64,000 nucleotides of DNA from Pacificibacter marinus (GCF_018860665.1 NZ_JAHKPK010000022.1:62001-126000), one strand, 5' to 3'; counted from the first letter of the stretch, positions 19,437-28,910 are shown. Made by a program: numbers and translations. Notes: generated from the letters alone by a model not told the origin.

Positions 19437-20002
19437 GGGTCTACCTTTTTCATTGTATTGTCGGCACGGTGCAGAAAGCTGCTGGCCAGTTTTTCAAGCG
19501 CTCGGCGCAGGTGTTCATCTTGTGCCCCGCAGGACAGTTCTTGCGCCTCGGCCAAAACCTCTGGGCTTGGCTGACTGGGCGGCTTTTCTTTGGCGTGTTC
19601 GAATTGCACACGTCCTTCGGCAAAACCGGTGGGCGCGGTTTGCGTGATATGGATGCGGCTGATCGCGCTATATCCATAAACCGCGTTGACGCGATTTTGG
19701 ATTTTGGGCAGCTCGGCTTGCAACATCGGCGCATAAGACCCAGTGGTCAAAAGCACCAGCGTCGCACCAAACCCGCCTTTGGCGTAACTCACCTTAATCG
19801 GACGCGCCATAGCGGCGGTTTGTTCACCAACGATTTCAGTCCAATGCGTCAAAAGACGCATTTCCGAAAACCCACGCGTTTCCGTTGCCTTGCGAATCCG
19901 TGATTGCAAAAGACCCGATGTCATTTCGAATCCCTTTTTGCGTCGCTTAATGCCAGCGGCGGCAATCGGGGGCGTTTTCTTTGTGACTTTTGCTTTGCGC
20001 AT
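19433..20002 (-). CDS. DUF721 (DciA-like) protein
   Basis: A 189-residue protein with a basic N-terminus and the DUF721 core: RGFSEMRLLTHWTEIVGEQTAAMARPIKVSY then GATLVLLTTGSYAPMLQAELPKIQNRVNAVYGY. DciA proteins with this domain help load the replicative helicase; alphaproteobacterial members are less studied, so the link is inference. It is divergent from mutY and overlaps the dsbA-like gene by 4 bp. Confidence 0.8.
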   Translation of the reverse strand: MRKAKVTKKTPPIAAAGIKRRKKGFEMTSGLLQSRIRKATETRGFSEMRLLTHWTEIVGEQTAAMARPIKVSYAKGGFGATLVLLTTGSYAPMLQAELPKIQNRVNAVYGYSAISRIHITQTAPTGFAEGRVQFEHAKEKPPSQPSPEVLAEAQELSCGAQDEHLRRALEKLASSFLHRADNTMKKVDP

Positions 20003-20094
20003 CTGGCGTATCCTATCTCAAGCCCTATTCTAACTTGAGGTCCCCGCGATACCAGACAAAACCCGATGACAGCCGCTAAAGATTACGTGACGGA

Positions 20095-21156
20095 GTGAAA
20101 CACATTATGAAACACGGGGAATTAGCTCAGTCTTTGCTGGCTTGGTATGATGAAAACGCTCGCGATTTGCCATGGCGCGTCAGTCCCAGCAAGCGCGCGG
20201 CAGGCATTAACCCTGATCCCTACCGAATCTGGCTGTCAGAAATCATGCTGCAGCAAACCACAGTAGCCGCGGTGAAAGCCTATTTCGAACGCTTCACCCA
20301 CCTCTGGCCGACAGTGCAAGACCTTGCCGCCGCCCCTGATGATCAGGTGATGGGGGAATGGGCAGGCCTTGGATATTACGCCCGTGCGCGCAATTTGCTC
20401 AAAGGGGCGCGAGCTGTAGTGGCAGATCATGGCGGCATTTTCCCTCAAGACCGCACATCGCTTTTGGCATTGCCGGGCATCGGGCCTTATACAGCATCCG
20501 CCGTCGCCTCGATTGCATTTGATTTGCCGGAAACCGTGGTGGACGGAAACGTCGAAAGAGTGATGTCGCGCTTGCATGACATACATGAGCCCTTACCGCT
20601 GTCAAAACCACAGCTGACCGAGTTAGCGACACGCACCACACCGCAAAAACGTGCCGGCGATTACGCGCAAGCGATCATGGATTTGGGCGCGACGATCTGC
20701 ACGCCGAAATCCCCTAAATGCGACATTTGCCCATGGGCCACACCCTGTTTGGCGCGCAAAAATGGCACGGCCGCCGCGTTGCCGAAGAAAGTGCCGAAAC
20801 CTGTGAAACCCACGCGCAAAGGCTTTGCCTATGTCGCGCAAACGACCTCTGGCGCTTGGGTGATGGAACGGCGTGCGGACAAGGGATTACTTGGCGGAAT
20901 GCTTGGCTGGCCAGGGTCACCTTGGGACGAGGCCGCGCAGGACATCCCGCCTTTTGCTGCCGATTGGACTGAAGTAGGCGAGATCAAACACACCTTTACC
21001 CATTTCCATTTGTTCTTGCGCGTGATGATCTCTCGATCTGTTGCGAACACACCCGAGGCACTGCTGACTTTGGGGGCAAATGAATTTCAACCTTCGGATT
21101 TGCCAACGGTTATGCGAAAGGTGTTTGATGTGGCGCAACCTCATTTTAGCCAATGA
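20095..21156 (+). CDS. mutY: A/G-specific adenine glycosylase
   Basis: Removes adenine mispaired with 8-oxoguanine. The HhH-GPD domain shows SEIMLQQTTV with the catalytic Glu, LPGIGPYTASAVASIAF, and VDGNVERVMSRLHD with the catalytic Asp; a four-cysteine iron-sulfur motif follows (C-x6-C-x2-C-x5-C in CTPKSPKCDICPWATPC), then a NUDIX-like 8-oxoG recognition domain to residue 353. The start is either GTG 20095 or ATG 20107; the ATG has GGAG 11 bases upstream. Confidence 0.95.
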   Translation: MKHIMKHGELAQSLLAWYDENARDLPWRVSPSKRAAGINPDPYRIWLSEIMLQQTTVAAVKAYFERFTHLWPTVQDLAAAPDDQVMGEWAGLGYYARARNLLKGARAVVADHGGIFPQDRTSLLALPGIGPYTASAVASIAFDLPETVVDGNVERVMSRLHDIHEPLPLSKPQLTELATRTTPQKRAGDYAQAIMDLGATICTPKSPKCDICPWATPCLARKNGTAAALPKKVPKPVKPTRKGFAYVAQTTSGAWVMERRADKGLLGGMLGWPGSPWDEAAQDIPPFAADWTEVGEIKHTFTHFHLFLRVMISRSVANTPEALLTLGANEFQPSDLPTVMRKVFDVAQPHFSQ

Positions 21157-21199
21157 TCTATAGCCTGTGCTAAGACGCAAACTCTAAGGACCAAACCCG

Positions 21200-22339
21200 A
21201 TGAACATGTCCTCCATCAGCACCCGCAACGCATTACCCTTTTGGCTGTCATTAGGGGTCATCCCCTTGCTTTTACTTGGTGCGACTTATGGCGGCTGGAC
21301 CACGTTTTTGGTACCTGTTTACGCGTGGTATTTGTTTTCAATCTTAGACCGCCTTTTGGGTATGAACACCGAGAACCCTGACCCAGAGACAGACCCATCA
21401 GAGCTGGCTTTGTATAGATTGATCACGATGATCTGGTTCCCTATCCAGTTCGTAATGATCTATGGGCTGATCTACTTTGTAACCCATACTGATCATCTGA
21501 CGATGGTTGAGGTGATCGTGTTGTTCTTTAGCCTTGGCGTCTCATCCGGCACCATCGGCATCGTTTATGCACATGAGCTTTTGCATCAACGCAATCGGGT
21601 TGAGCGCTGGTTGGGGGATTTACTTCTGGCTTCCGTGCTTTATTCGCATTTTCGCACCGAGCATCTTTTGGTGCACCACAAACATGTAGGAACACGCCGG
21701 GATGCTGTGACCGCTTTATACAATGAGGGCTTTCATCACTTCTTTTGGCGTGTGTTACGCGAAGGGCCTGTGTCTGCCTGGGAGGCTGAAAAAGCGCTGT
21801 TAGCACGCCGCGGCCTGTCTGCGTTTCATCCTCGCAACCCGCATTTTCGCTATTGGAGCTTGCAACTCAGTGCTTTGCTTTTGGCGGTATTACTGGGCGG
21901 CACTATGGGGTTTTGCCTGTTCATCTGGCAGGCCTTCATCGCCATTTGGCAGCTTGAGTTGACAAATTACGTTGAACATTATGGGCTGACCCGTCGTCAT
22001 TTGGGCGAGGGTAAATACGAACATGTCAAACCCCACCACAGTTGGAACGCCGCGCAAATGGCAACCAACTGGCTGCTGATCAACCTGCAACGTCATTCGG
22101 ATCATCACTATAAGCCCGACAGGCGCTTTCCGTTGTTGCAAAACTATTCCGAAAAGGATGCACCACAATTGCCCTATGGCTATCCGGTGATGACTTTTGC
22201 GGCCATGGTTCCGCCGTGGTGGCGGCGCATCATGAACCCGCGCGTAAAAGCGTGGCGCAAACAATACTATCCTGACATGGCGACGTTTGAAGATTGGGAA
22301 CCGTATAAGCACGGCACCAATCCTTTGCCACGTCTGTAA
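21200..22339 (+). CDS. alkB: AlkB-type alkane 1-monooxygenase
   Basis: An integral membrane diiron hydroxylase that converts medium-chain alkanes to 1-alkanols. The 379-residue protein has about six hydrophobic segments and the expected histidine boxes: HELLHQ, HLLVHHKHVGT, and LQRHSDHH, plus the AlkB-type NYVEHYGL segment. No rubredoxin gene is adjacent, so the electron donor must be encoded elsewhere. Presence suits a marine hydrocarbon-exposed lifestyle. The gene stands alone, followed by the structured region before ccrM. Confidence 0.93.
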   Translation: MNMSSISTRNALPFWLSLGVIPLLLLGATYGGWTTFLVPVYAWYLFSILDRLLGMNTENPDPETDPSELALYRLITMIWFPIQFVMIYGLIYFVTHTDHLTMVEVIVLFFSLGVSSGTIGIVYAHELLHQRNRVERWLGDLLLASVLYSHFRTEHLLVHHKHVGTRRDAVTALYNEGFHHFFWRVLREGPVSAWEAEKALLARRGLSAFHPRNPHFRYWSLQLSALLLAVLLGGTMGFCLFIWQAFIAIWQLELTNYVEHYGLTRRHLGEGKYEHVKPHHSWNAAQMATNWLLINLQRHSDHHYKPDRRFPLLQNYSEKDAPQLPYGYPVMTFAAMVPPWWRRIMNPRVKAWRKQYYPDMATFEDWEPYKHGTNPLPRL

Positions 22340-22371
22340 TTAACGGGTTCAATCACCGCATCATAGGACAC

Positions 22372-22399
22372 AAAAAAAGCCCCGCCATAAAGACGGGGC
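22372..22399 (-). terminator. Intrinsic terminator on the minus strand
   Basis: Read on the minus strand, a GC-rich hairpin (six perfect pairs, 22379-22384 with 22394-22399) is followed by seven T residues (22372-22378). It ends transcription coming from the ccrM side, through the structured region. Confidence 0.88.
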
Positions 22400-22560
22400 A
22401 AGGGGATGCCGTGGAAGTCAGACCACTGGCATCAGGCGGTAAACTGTGATGCACGCGCATCTCTATAGGCCGCCCAAAGATCTGGGCGGCAGAATGTTGG
22501 TCCTTTGCCTGTGGTTATGCAGACAAAGGACGCTCTTGATGTTGGTGGAAAAGATTTTGA
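22372..22560 (-). ncRNA. Candidate structured small RNA or ccrM 3' UTR
   Basis: Between alkB and ccrM there is no open frame, but five hairpins follow one another on the minus strand: 22500-22531 (8 bp plus 3 after a mismatch), 22469-22490 (8 bp perfect, six-base loop), 22448-22461 (5 bp, tetraloop), 22405-22433 (10 pairs, one bulge) and the terminator. The dense pairing ending at a U-tract suggests an RNA product, either independently transcribed or processed from the ccrM mRNA. I do not recognise a known family; it is not tRNA, tmRNA, SRP or RNase P RNA. Confidence 0.45.
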
Positions 22561-22564
22561 GAGA

Positions 22565-23722
<1,158 letters not shown>

Positions 23723-23735
23723 TTATGTACCGCCT

Positions 23736-23779
23736 AAGATGAGTCATAGGTGATTCGAGGTCAATTTCTTTATTGAATC
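23736..23779 (-). promoter_or_regulatory. Putative ccrM promoter with three GANTC sites
   Basis: GANTC sites lie at 23741-23745, 23752-23756 and 23775-23779. On the minus strand a TTGACC hexamer (23759-23764) is followed 17 bp later by a weak CATCTT (23736-23741), so two of the sites fall mainly in the spacer of a plausible promoter. In Caulobacter, methylation of GANTC sites in the ccrM leader affects its transcription; a similar feedback here is inference. Confidence 0.5.
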
Positions 23780-23800
23780 AATGTGTTAGAAAAATGCTTG

Positions 23801-24412
23801 CTACAACATATTGTGTATAGGCTTGAACGAACATCTATGGTGTGGGGTCACCCCAAATTTGGCCAAGCCTTCCATATGCAATTTGGTGCCGTAACCTGCG
23901 TTCTTTTCCCATCCATAACCGGGGTACTGTTGCGCCAAATCCACCATCAACCTATCGCGCCATGTTTTCGCCACAATTGAGGCTGCAGAAATCGACAAAG
24001 AGCGCGCATCGCCTTTGACGATTGCTTCGGCATTCACCCCAAAGGCAGCGGGAATTTTATTGCCATCGACAAGCACGTAATCAGCGTGGATTTTTAGCCC
24101 TGCCACCGCGCGTTCCATCGCCCGCAAAGAGGCTTGCAAAATATTAATCTCATCGATTTCTTCCACCGAACAAGACGCGATAGAGACATCGGCAACGGCA
24201 AGGATTTGATCATACAAAGCCTCGCGCCGTTTCGCGGTCAGTTTTTTGGAATCGTTCATCCCGTCGGGGATATTGTCAGGATCAAGCCAAACGGCGGCGG
24301 CCACAACAGGACCGGCCAGTGGGCCGCGGCCGACCTCGTCGACGCCCGCGACACGCGAATAACCGCGCTTTGTGGCGGCGGTCTCGAATGAAAAATCTGG
24401 TGTATATGTCAT
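23801..24412 (-). CDS. rnhB: Ribonuclease HII
   Basis: Cleaves RNA in RNA-DNA hybrids and at single ribonucleotides. The 203-residue protein has the catalytic DEVGRGPLAGPVVAAAV (first Asp and Glu), DSKKL, VDGN and the SISAASIVAKTWRDRLM segment with KNAGYGTKLH near the C-terminus. The start at 24412 (MTYTPDFSFE) gives the normal length; upstream in-frame residues are unlike the family. Upstream of ccrM in the same direction but separated by 135 bp that hold the ccrM promoter. Confidence 0.93.
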   Translation of the reverse strand: MTYTPDFSFETAATKRGYSRVAGVDEVGRGPLAGPVVAAAVWLDPDNIPDGMNDSKKLTAKRREALYDQILAVADVSIASCSVEEIDEINILQASLRAMERAVAGLKIHADYVLVDGNKIPAAFGVNAEAIVKGDARSLSISAASIVAKTWRDRLMVDLAQQYPGYGWEKNAGYGTKLHMEGLAKFGVTPHHRCSFKPIHNML

Positions 24413-24554
24413 GAGACTTTGAAAGCCTATGGCAGGCCCAAGAGCAAGACCCATTCGCGGATACCTTCCCCCGACAAACTGCAATCGTCAGGGAAAGGCA
24501 CCAATTTTGATATGCTAAAGCTGTGTCACCTTCGCAAAAAAATCAAAACGGCCT

Positions 24555-24818
24555 TTAACGCTTTTCTTTAGCGCTTTTCAAAATATCCATTTGCAGCTCT
24601 TTGCTGATTTTGAGCGGACGTGCAAAACCTTCTTCGACGATGATCACTTTGCGGTTCACACCTTCGATTTTGAAATCCATTGGTTTTTGGCAAAACATTT
24701 GGCCATATCCCAAAATCAACACTGCGGGCGCCTCGCAGGGGGGAACCTCTACAGCAGAAGAGACAGCAGGTTGAAGGGTGACAACAGCTGCAAGAGCAGC
24801 CAATATTTTAAATTTCAT
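24555..24818 (-). CDS. Small exported protein of unknown function
   Basis: An 87-residue protein with a signal peptide (cleavage near SSAVE, residue 22) and a mature part with two cysteines (PPCEAP and MFCQKP) that could form a disulfide in the periplasm. A GAGGAAA ribosome binding site precedes the start, supporting that it is real. I do not recognise the family. Confidence 0.65.
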   Translation of the reverse strand: MKFKILAALAAVVTLQPAVSSAVEVPPCEAPAVLILGYGQMFCQKPMDFKIEGVNRKVIIVEEGFARPLKISKELQMDILKSAKEKR

Positions 24819-25108
24819 TTTATTTCCTCATAAAGACTAAGCCACCATCCCGAGAGAGCAGCATAATTAAACTATAGTAATCAGAACGTCGTATGGTGAG
24901 AGCAACAGCATAAGTGGTCAATGACCAAATGGTAAAAAAAATCTGTTGCGTCCAAAAGACTACCTATCGCACATCGGCTCTACGGGTACCGCAGTGCATA
25001 TTCAGCTATTTGGTGGGACTCACCGGGAAAAGGACGGGTGGAACGACAATCCACCCGCCAAGGTAACGCGGCACATGGGGACATGAAACACGCGTATTCT
25101 ATGTCAGA
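24819..25108. other. Intergenic stretch without a recognised gene
   Basis: About 290 bases between two leftward genes. It should hold the promoter of the 87-residue gene; I see no convincing open frame, tRNA or terminator in it. Confidence 0.5.
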
Positions 25109-25633
25109 TCAGCGCAAAGCGTGGCTGCCATTGCCACCGCTTGAACGGGTAACACGGTAACCAAAGTTGTTCAGACAACCCACATCATAAGCATCAGTGC
25201 GGCCACGCTTTGTACTCACCTTAGTCTCGCAGGCGCGCGGCAAAGCCACAGCAGAGCGACGTTCACGCATTACGCAGTTTTCCAAGGCAACCGATTGAAC
25301 GCGCTTACGTTTGTCACGCACAGAGACGACACAAGCGTTTGGAATTTCAAAAGTATCCTTGCGGGCGGCACGGCGATCATGATCATTATGCCTGCCGTGC
25401 CCGTCGACAATGACTTTGCGTGTGACTGTAGGGGTATTCGATTTCGATCCAGAGTTTTCAATGGCCTTGCCAATAACAAACAAGGTGACCAAGCCACCAA
25501 TGGCACGGGCGACATCGGCATCACCAGCGCGGGCTGGCGTCGCATAAGCTGCGGTGACAGCCATCGAAAGCGCCACAAGACCTGCGGCAAATTTAGGGGT
25601 GCGTCGTTTGTATGTTCTGTTCGGCATCTTCAT
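25109..25633 (-). CDS. Exported basic protein with C-terminal cysteine-rich domain, unknown function
   Basis: A 174-residue protein with a long basic-start signal peptide (cleavage near ARAGD, residue 37), a short hydrophobic segment (GGLVTLFVIGKAI), a His/Arg-rich linker and a C-terminal domain with four cysteines spaced around LENCVM, PRACET and VGCLNNFGYRV. A GGAAGGA site precedes the start. Similar uncharacterised proteins occur in Rhodobacteraceae as far as I recall; no enzymatic motif is seen. Confidence 0.65.
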   Translation of the reverse strand: MKMPNRTYKRRTPKFAAGLVALSMAVTAAYATPARAGDADVARAIGGLVTLFVIGKAIENSGSKSNTPTVTRKVIVDGHGRHNDHDRRAARKDTFEIPNACVVSVRDKRKRVQSVALENCVMRERRSAVALPRACETKVSTKRGRTDAYDVGCLNNFGYRVTRSSGGNGSHALR

Positions 25634-25823
25634 GTTGTGTCCTTCCTGCTATGAGCCCGTTAAGGGATCTGCGCCGTCGCTTGGGTGACTGGCGGGGTGT
25701 CGATGAAACAGGAATGGGGCCATTGGTCTTTGCCGCTCAATATCAGTGAAATGTTATATGCTATCAACACGTGCTGGCGGCTTTGATATTGAATAACAAT
25801 CGCCAATTGGGCAGGGTTCGCAC

Positions 25824-26126
25824 ATGACACACACATTTATTCCCCCCCGCCTCATTGCAGCAGCCCTTGCCTTGGCTGTACTGCCCATGAGCGCCAATGC
25901 TGCCTGTTATGCCGAATATAAAGCAAAGCGGGACAACCCGTTGAAACTGCATTACGGTATCGCCGAAGTGCTTGACGCCCAGTGCAACGCGTCAGCCGCA
26001 CAGGCTGCTCTCGCGCCACGCCTTGCGGCAGATGGTTGGGTTTTGTTGTCGGTCGTTGGCTTTGTCGATGAGGCCGCATTGCAAGGGAAAAAAGAAAGTG
26101 CTGGATCCTATTTCCTCCGTTACTGA
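25824..26126 (+). CDS. Small exported protein of unknown function
   Basis: A 100-residue protein with a signal peptide ending at ANAAC (residue 27) and a mature part YAEYKAKRDNPLKLHYGIAEV with a second cysteine in LDAQC. No catalytic motif is visible. The next gene starts inside its last codons, so the two are probably translated together, which may link this exported protein with the membrane-bound regulator. Confidence 0.65.
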   Translation: MTHTFIPPRLIAAALALAVLPMSANAACYAEYKAKRDNPLKLHYGIAEVLDAQCNASAAQAALAPRLAADGWVLLSVVGFVDEAALQGKKESAGSYFLRY

Positions 26127-26799
26127 CGGGTCTAAATCTGGGCGCGTGCTGTCGTTTGGCGTCATCGCGATTGTATTGATTTTACTCATCGCAGCAGGGC
26201 TGTTGTTCGCCAACCTGCCTGACGCCAACGCGTTCAATGCGCGGGTTGAAGCGATCTTTGTCGAAAACGACAACCTGACCTCACATGCAGAAATCAAACT
26301 GCTGGAAATCCTTGCCCAATCTGGCACAGCCTTCTCCGATACCTTGACCAGTTACCGTGTGGTGATTTTCGTGTTGATGCTCTTCGCTACAGCTTTGCTT
26401 GTGGCCTCTTTGGTTTTTTTGCTGACCATTTTGGGCCTCAACAAACGCATGCTAGAAATCGACAAGCAGGGTATTCAAATTTCATCGTTGATGATTTCAC
26501 GCGCTGAGAACACCGTCTATTTGAACAATATGGAATTCAAGCTGACAGGTGCTGCGATCGAAACGCTCTGTGTGCTGGCCGAAGCGCGTATGGATGACGA
26601 CGTGCTCAGTGGTGCCGAAATCGAAAGCGTCGTGTCGGGGCGAGATGCATCTGACTGTGACGAGGCTGCGGGGGCCACACGGATCAAACGCCTGCGCGAT
26701 ACTTTGGGCAATCAAATGATGAGCGAACTTTTGGTCAAGAACATCGCACGCAAAGGCTATATGCTGTCAGTGCCGCAAGATGTGATCAAGATGGTTTAA
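26098..26799 (+). CDS. Membrane-anchored winged-helix protein
   Basis: A 233-residue protein with two transmembrane segments (about residues 15-37 and 83-110) enclosing a short periplasmic loop, and a cytoplasmic C-terminal domain (about 140-230) that reads like an OmpR/PhoB-type winged helix: NNMEFKLTGAAIETLCVLAEAR, a recognition-helix region with ATRIKRLRDTLGNQM and the wing KNIARKGYMLS. It starts at GTG 26098, overlapping the preceding gene by 29 bp; the long frame to 25972 lacks a ribosome site. The layout suggests a one-component membrane-bound regulator, though the domain order (membrane first) is the reverse of ToxR. Confidence 0.6.
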   Translation: MLDPISSVTDGSKSGRVLSFGVIAIVLILLIAAGLLFANLPDANAFNARVEAIFVENDNLTSHAEIKLLEILAQSGTAFSDTLTSYRVVIFVLMLFATALLVASLVFLLTILGLNKRMLEIDKQGIQISSLMISRAENTVYLNNMEFKLTGAAIETLCVLAEARMDDDVLSGAEIESVVSGRDASDCDEAAGATRIKRLRDTLGNQMMSELLVKNIARKGYMLSVPQDVIKMV

Positions 26800-26803
26800 G
26801 GTC

Positions 26804-27400
26804 TCAGCCAACAAATCCTCGCCCCTGAATGCCGAAAATATCGCTTAACATCCACGCGAACAGTTGGCCGTGAACCCCTTCCCTGACTCTAAATGGGGAT
26901 AAGAAACGAAAAATGGCCAATTCGTTCAACGATCGGGATGAATTGCTTCGCTGCCCTAGGGGGTTTCTCGACGAGAAAAAAATCACCGAAAACGAGACAT
27001 GTTGCACCGCTGCGAACAGTCGATCAATGTCCGCATTCCATGAAACCATACCGTTGTCCTGCAATCGCTTTACCCGAATGCAAAAGTTGCAATTTGCCTT
27101 GCCATCCATCTGCGCCACCCCTTTTTCGCTATATGAAGCGACTATGGCAGCGCGGCCGACGATCAAACGCACAATCTCTTCATCTCTCAGGTCATCATGC
27201 AGTTTGGCTTGTAGATCGCGACAAATCTCGTCTTCCAAAGTCTGTTGCAGTGGATAAGGCAAATCACTTCCGCGCCGTGCGACAACGAATTGATCGGTCG
27301 GGGATTTCAGCAGGCCTTCTTCCCCTCGAGACACCTGCTGATCAGATGTCTTAGCCCCGTAAAGCTGTTCCACAATTTGATTGGCAAAGAAGAGTTTCAA
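26804..27400 (-). CDS. Doubtful hypothetical protein
   Basis: A 198-codon open frame that begins at TTG with no clear ribosome binding site. Its middle (residues 50-125) has protein-like composition with an amphipathic helix LQQTLEDEICRDLQAKLHDDLRDEEIVRLIVG, but the C-terminal third is Ser/Arg/Phe-rich and unlike a folded domain. The opposite-strand frames are Ser/Arg/Cys-rich and look like shadows. It may be a decayed cargo gene next to the integrase remnant. No family recognised. Confidence 0.3.
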   Translation of the reverse strand: MKLFFANQIVEQLYGAKTSDQQVSRGEEGLLKSPTDQFVVARRGSDLPYPLQQTLEDEICRDLQAKLHDDLRDEEIVRLIVGRAAIVASYSEKGVAQMDGKANCNFCIRVKRLQDNGMVSWNADIDRLFAAVQHVSFSVIFFSSRNPLGQRSNSSRSLNELAIFRFLSPFRVREGVHGQLFAWMLSDIFGIQGRGFVG

Positions 27401-27432
27401 GATGGCTTAGAAACGGTATTCGGGCGAGGATA

Positions 27433-27729
27433 ACCACAATTCACGAGAAGTCCCACATCATCAAGGCGGGCCAATGGTTTGCTGCCAAAGCCAGCGTAAC
27501 AGGCATTCCGGATCGTTCGGTATGTGGGCTACGGAAAAGCCGAGCGAGAGCACTCACCGAAGCAGGAGGACCTTTTGCACAAATCGGCGCCCGGACTGGG
27601 CATGAAAGCCTGTCAGAGATTGAGCACTACATCTGTAACTTCACCAAGCGAAAGGTACTCAGCAGCACGAAAAAGGCACAAAAGGTTCCAACTCAACTGA
27701 CCAAAGCTCCGAAATTCAATAGAATATAG
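27433..27729 (+). pseudogene. Tyrosine integrase C-terminal remnant
   Basis: The frame ending at TAG 27727 has no start codon near and matches only the C-terminal end of a phage-type integrase: DRSVCGLRKSRARALTEAG (the His-x-x-Arg region with the His changed to Cys), FAQIGARTGHESLSEIEHYI (the Gly-His and the catalytic Tyr). The N-terminal two thirds, including the first catalytic Arg, are missing. It lies 26 bp from the tRNA-Arg 3' fragment and points toward it, so it is the leftover of an earlier element that used the same tRNA. Confidence 0.75.
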
Positions 27730-27754
27730 GAAGAACAGATGCTTAAAAAGGTGC

Positions 27755-27801
27755 TGGTGACCCCGGCAGGATTCGAACCTGCAACCTGCCCCTTAGGAGG
27801 G
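27755..27801 (-). repeat. attL: displaced 3' half of tRNA-Arg(CCT)
   Basis: This segment, read on the minus strand, is the 3' half of tRNA-Arg from the anticodon loop through the T arm to CCA. Positions 27783-27801 are identical (19 bp) to 43718-43736 in the intact gene. The T stem differs from the intact gene by four bases that compensate in pairs, so both versions fold. The 5' half is missing, so it is not a functional tRNA. It marks the left end of the integrated element. Confidence 0.9.
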
Positions 27802-27872
27802 ATGACTTCATATTCTGATTACTCCTTATTTTTCAATTAACTATAACCTGTACAGGACGGTAAGTGTACTGA

Positions 27873-28910
27873 TTATGTACGAAAATGAGCCCGTACAGAC
27901 GCCTCACTATCTTCATCGTGAGCATAAATCCTCAACGGCAACGCCACATCAGACCATCTCCCCGCCTTGGCCGCAGTAACAGGATCGACCCCTTGGCGAA
28001 CAACCAGTTCCGTGTAGTATCCGTGTCGACCAGCAGCATGCGCTGACAGGAAGGGGATCTTCGCTTGCTTGCAAATTGTTCTCCAACGGCAGGCATAGCC
28101 TGTGGAGGTCTTGTATCCGAACACACGCGCTTCGAAGAATTGTCCGGTCTGACGATTTCTTGGTCGCTTAGGCGTCAACGCTCGCAACTCTTCCATCATT
28201 TCCGGAGAAACCGTGACCTGACACTGATCGTGCCCTTTCTGCGCTTTAAGCTTAACTTTCGGCTCATGTGGATCCAAGTCGTCTGGGACAAGAGAAATCG
28301 CCTGATCAATGCGCGCCGCCGTCTCGAACATGAAGCGGAGCATAGCTGCATTGTAAGGATCAGCGTGGCGACAGAAAGCCTCAACCCATTCTCGGTCTGA
28401 AGGCTGCCGCTTTATCCGACCTACCTTTCCTCGGCGCCGATCTTGATCATGACGTTCCTTCGTTTTGTACCGTAGCACTTTAATCATTGGTGTGCCGTGC
28501 TTGTGGTGAGAGTAATTAATGACGGCGCGTGCTGGCGTGACAACCTCGCGCCACCATGTATCGGTGCCCGCATTAGGTTTGAGCTTCGGGCCAAGGCTTA
28601 GCAGCAAGGCACCGGTAATGGTCCCAAGGGGCATTTTCCCGATCTCCTCCGCAATTGGGATCAGCTGTCTCGCGGTTTTTTGCGTCACAGGGTATGACAA
28701 GATCGCATCATTAAAAGTTCGTGCGTGCGACTCGCCGAAAAGGTGGCGATTGATCTGCGCCTCGGTTTCCGCAGCTATCCAGTCCCACGCGCCGCTCTCT
28801 GTAGAAGCGCGTGTACTTCTCCGGTATGGGCCAGCGATTGGGCGGCTGTTGTACTCGATCCAGCCTTTCGCCCAGTAAATTTCCCCTCTTTTGTATGTGC
28901 TGAGTGGCAT
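27873..28910 (-). CDS. int: Tyrosine recombinase (island integrase)
   Basis: A 345-residue phage-type integrase. Catalytic residues are recognisable in order: Arg in FMFETAARIDQAISL, His-x-x-Arg in LSAHAAGRHGYYTEL, then a Gly-Arg-Trp segment (AKAGRWSDVALPLRIY) holding the Trp and the final Tyr. It lies 71 bp from the left attachment site and reads toward it, the usual layout. A GGAGGG ribosome site precedes the start, which lies inside the 3' part of the excisionase-like gene. It would insert and excise the element at tRNA-Arg. Confidence 0.85.
   Translation of the reverse strand: MPLSTYKRGEIYWAKGWIEYNSRPIAGPYRRSTRASTESGAWDWIAAETEAQINRHLFGESHARTFNDAILSYPVTQKTARQLIPIAEEIGKMPLGTITGALLLSLGPKLKPNAGTDTWWREVVTPARAVINYSHHKHGTPMIKVLRYKTKERHDQDRRRGKVGRIKRQPSDREWVEAFCRHADPYNAAMLRFMFETAARIDQAISLVPDDLDPHEPKVKLKAQKGHDQCQVTVSPEMMEELRALTPKRPRNRQTGQFFEARVFGYKTSTGYACRWRTICKQAKIPFLSAHAAGRHGYYTELVVRQGVDPVTAAKAGRWSDVALPLRIYAHDEDSEASVRAHFRT

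Noticed and set aside
26893-27354. Plus-strand open frames of 114 and 153 codons
   Set aside because: Their Ser/Arg/Cys-rich composition and lack of ribosome sites suggest shadows; the opposite strand is more protein-like, though also doubtful.
27755-27801. A second tRNA-Arg gene at the left end of the element
   Set aside because: Only the 3' half is present; the acceptor 5' strand and D arm are missing, so it cannot be a functional tRNA.
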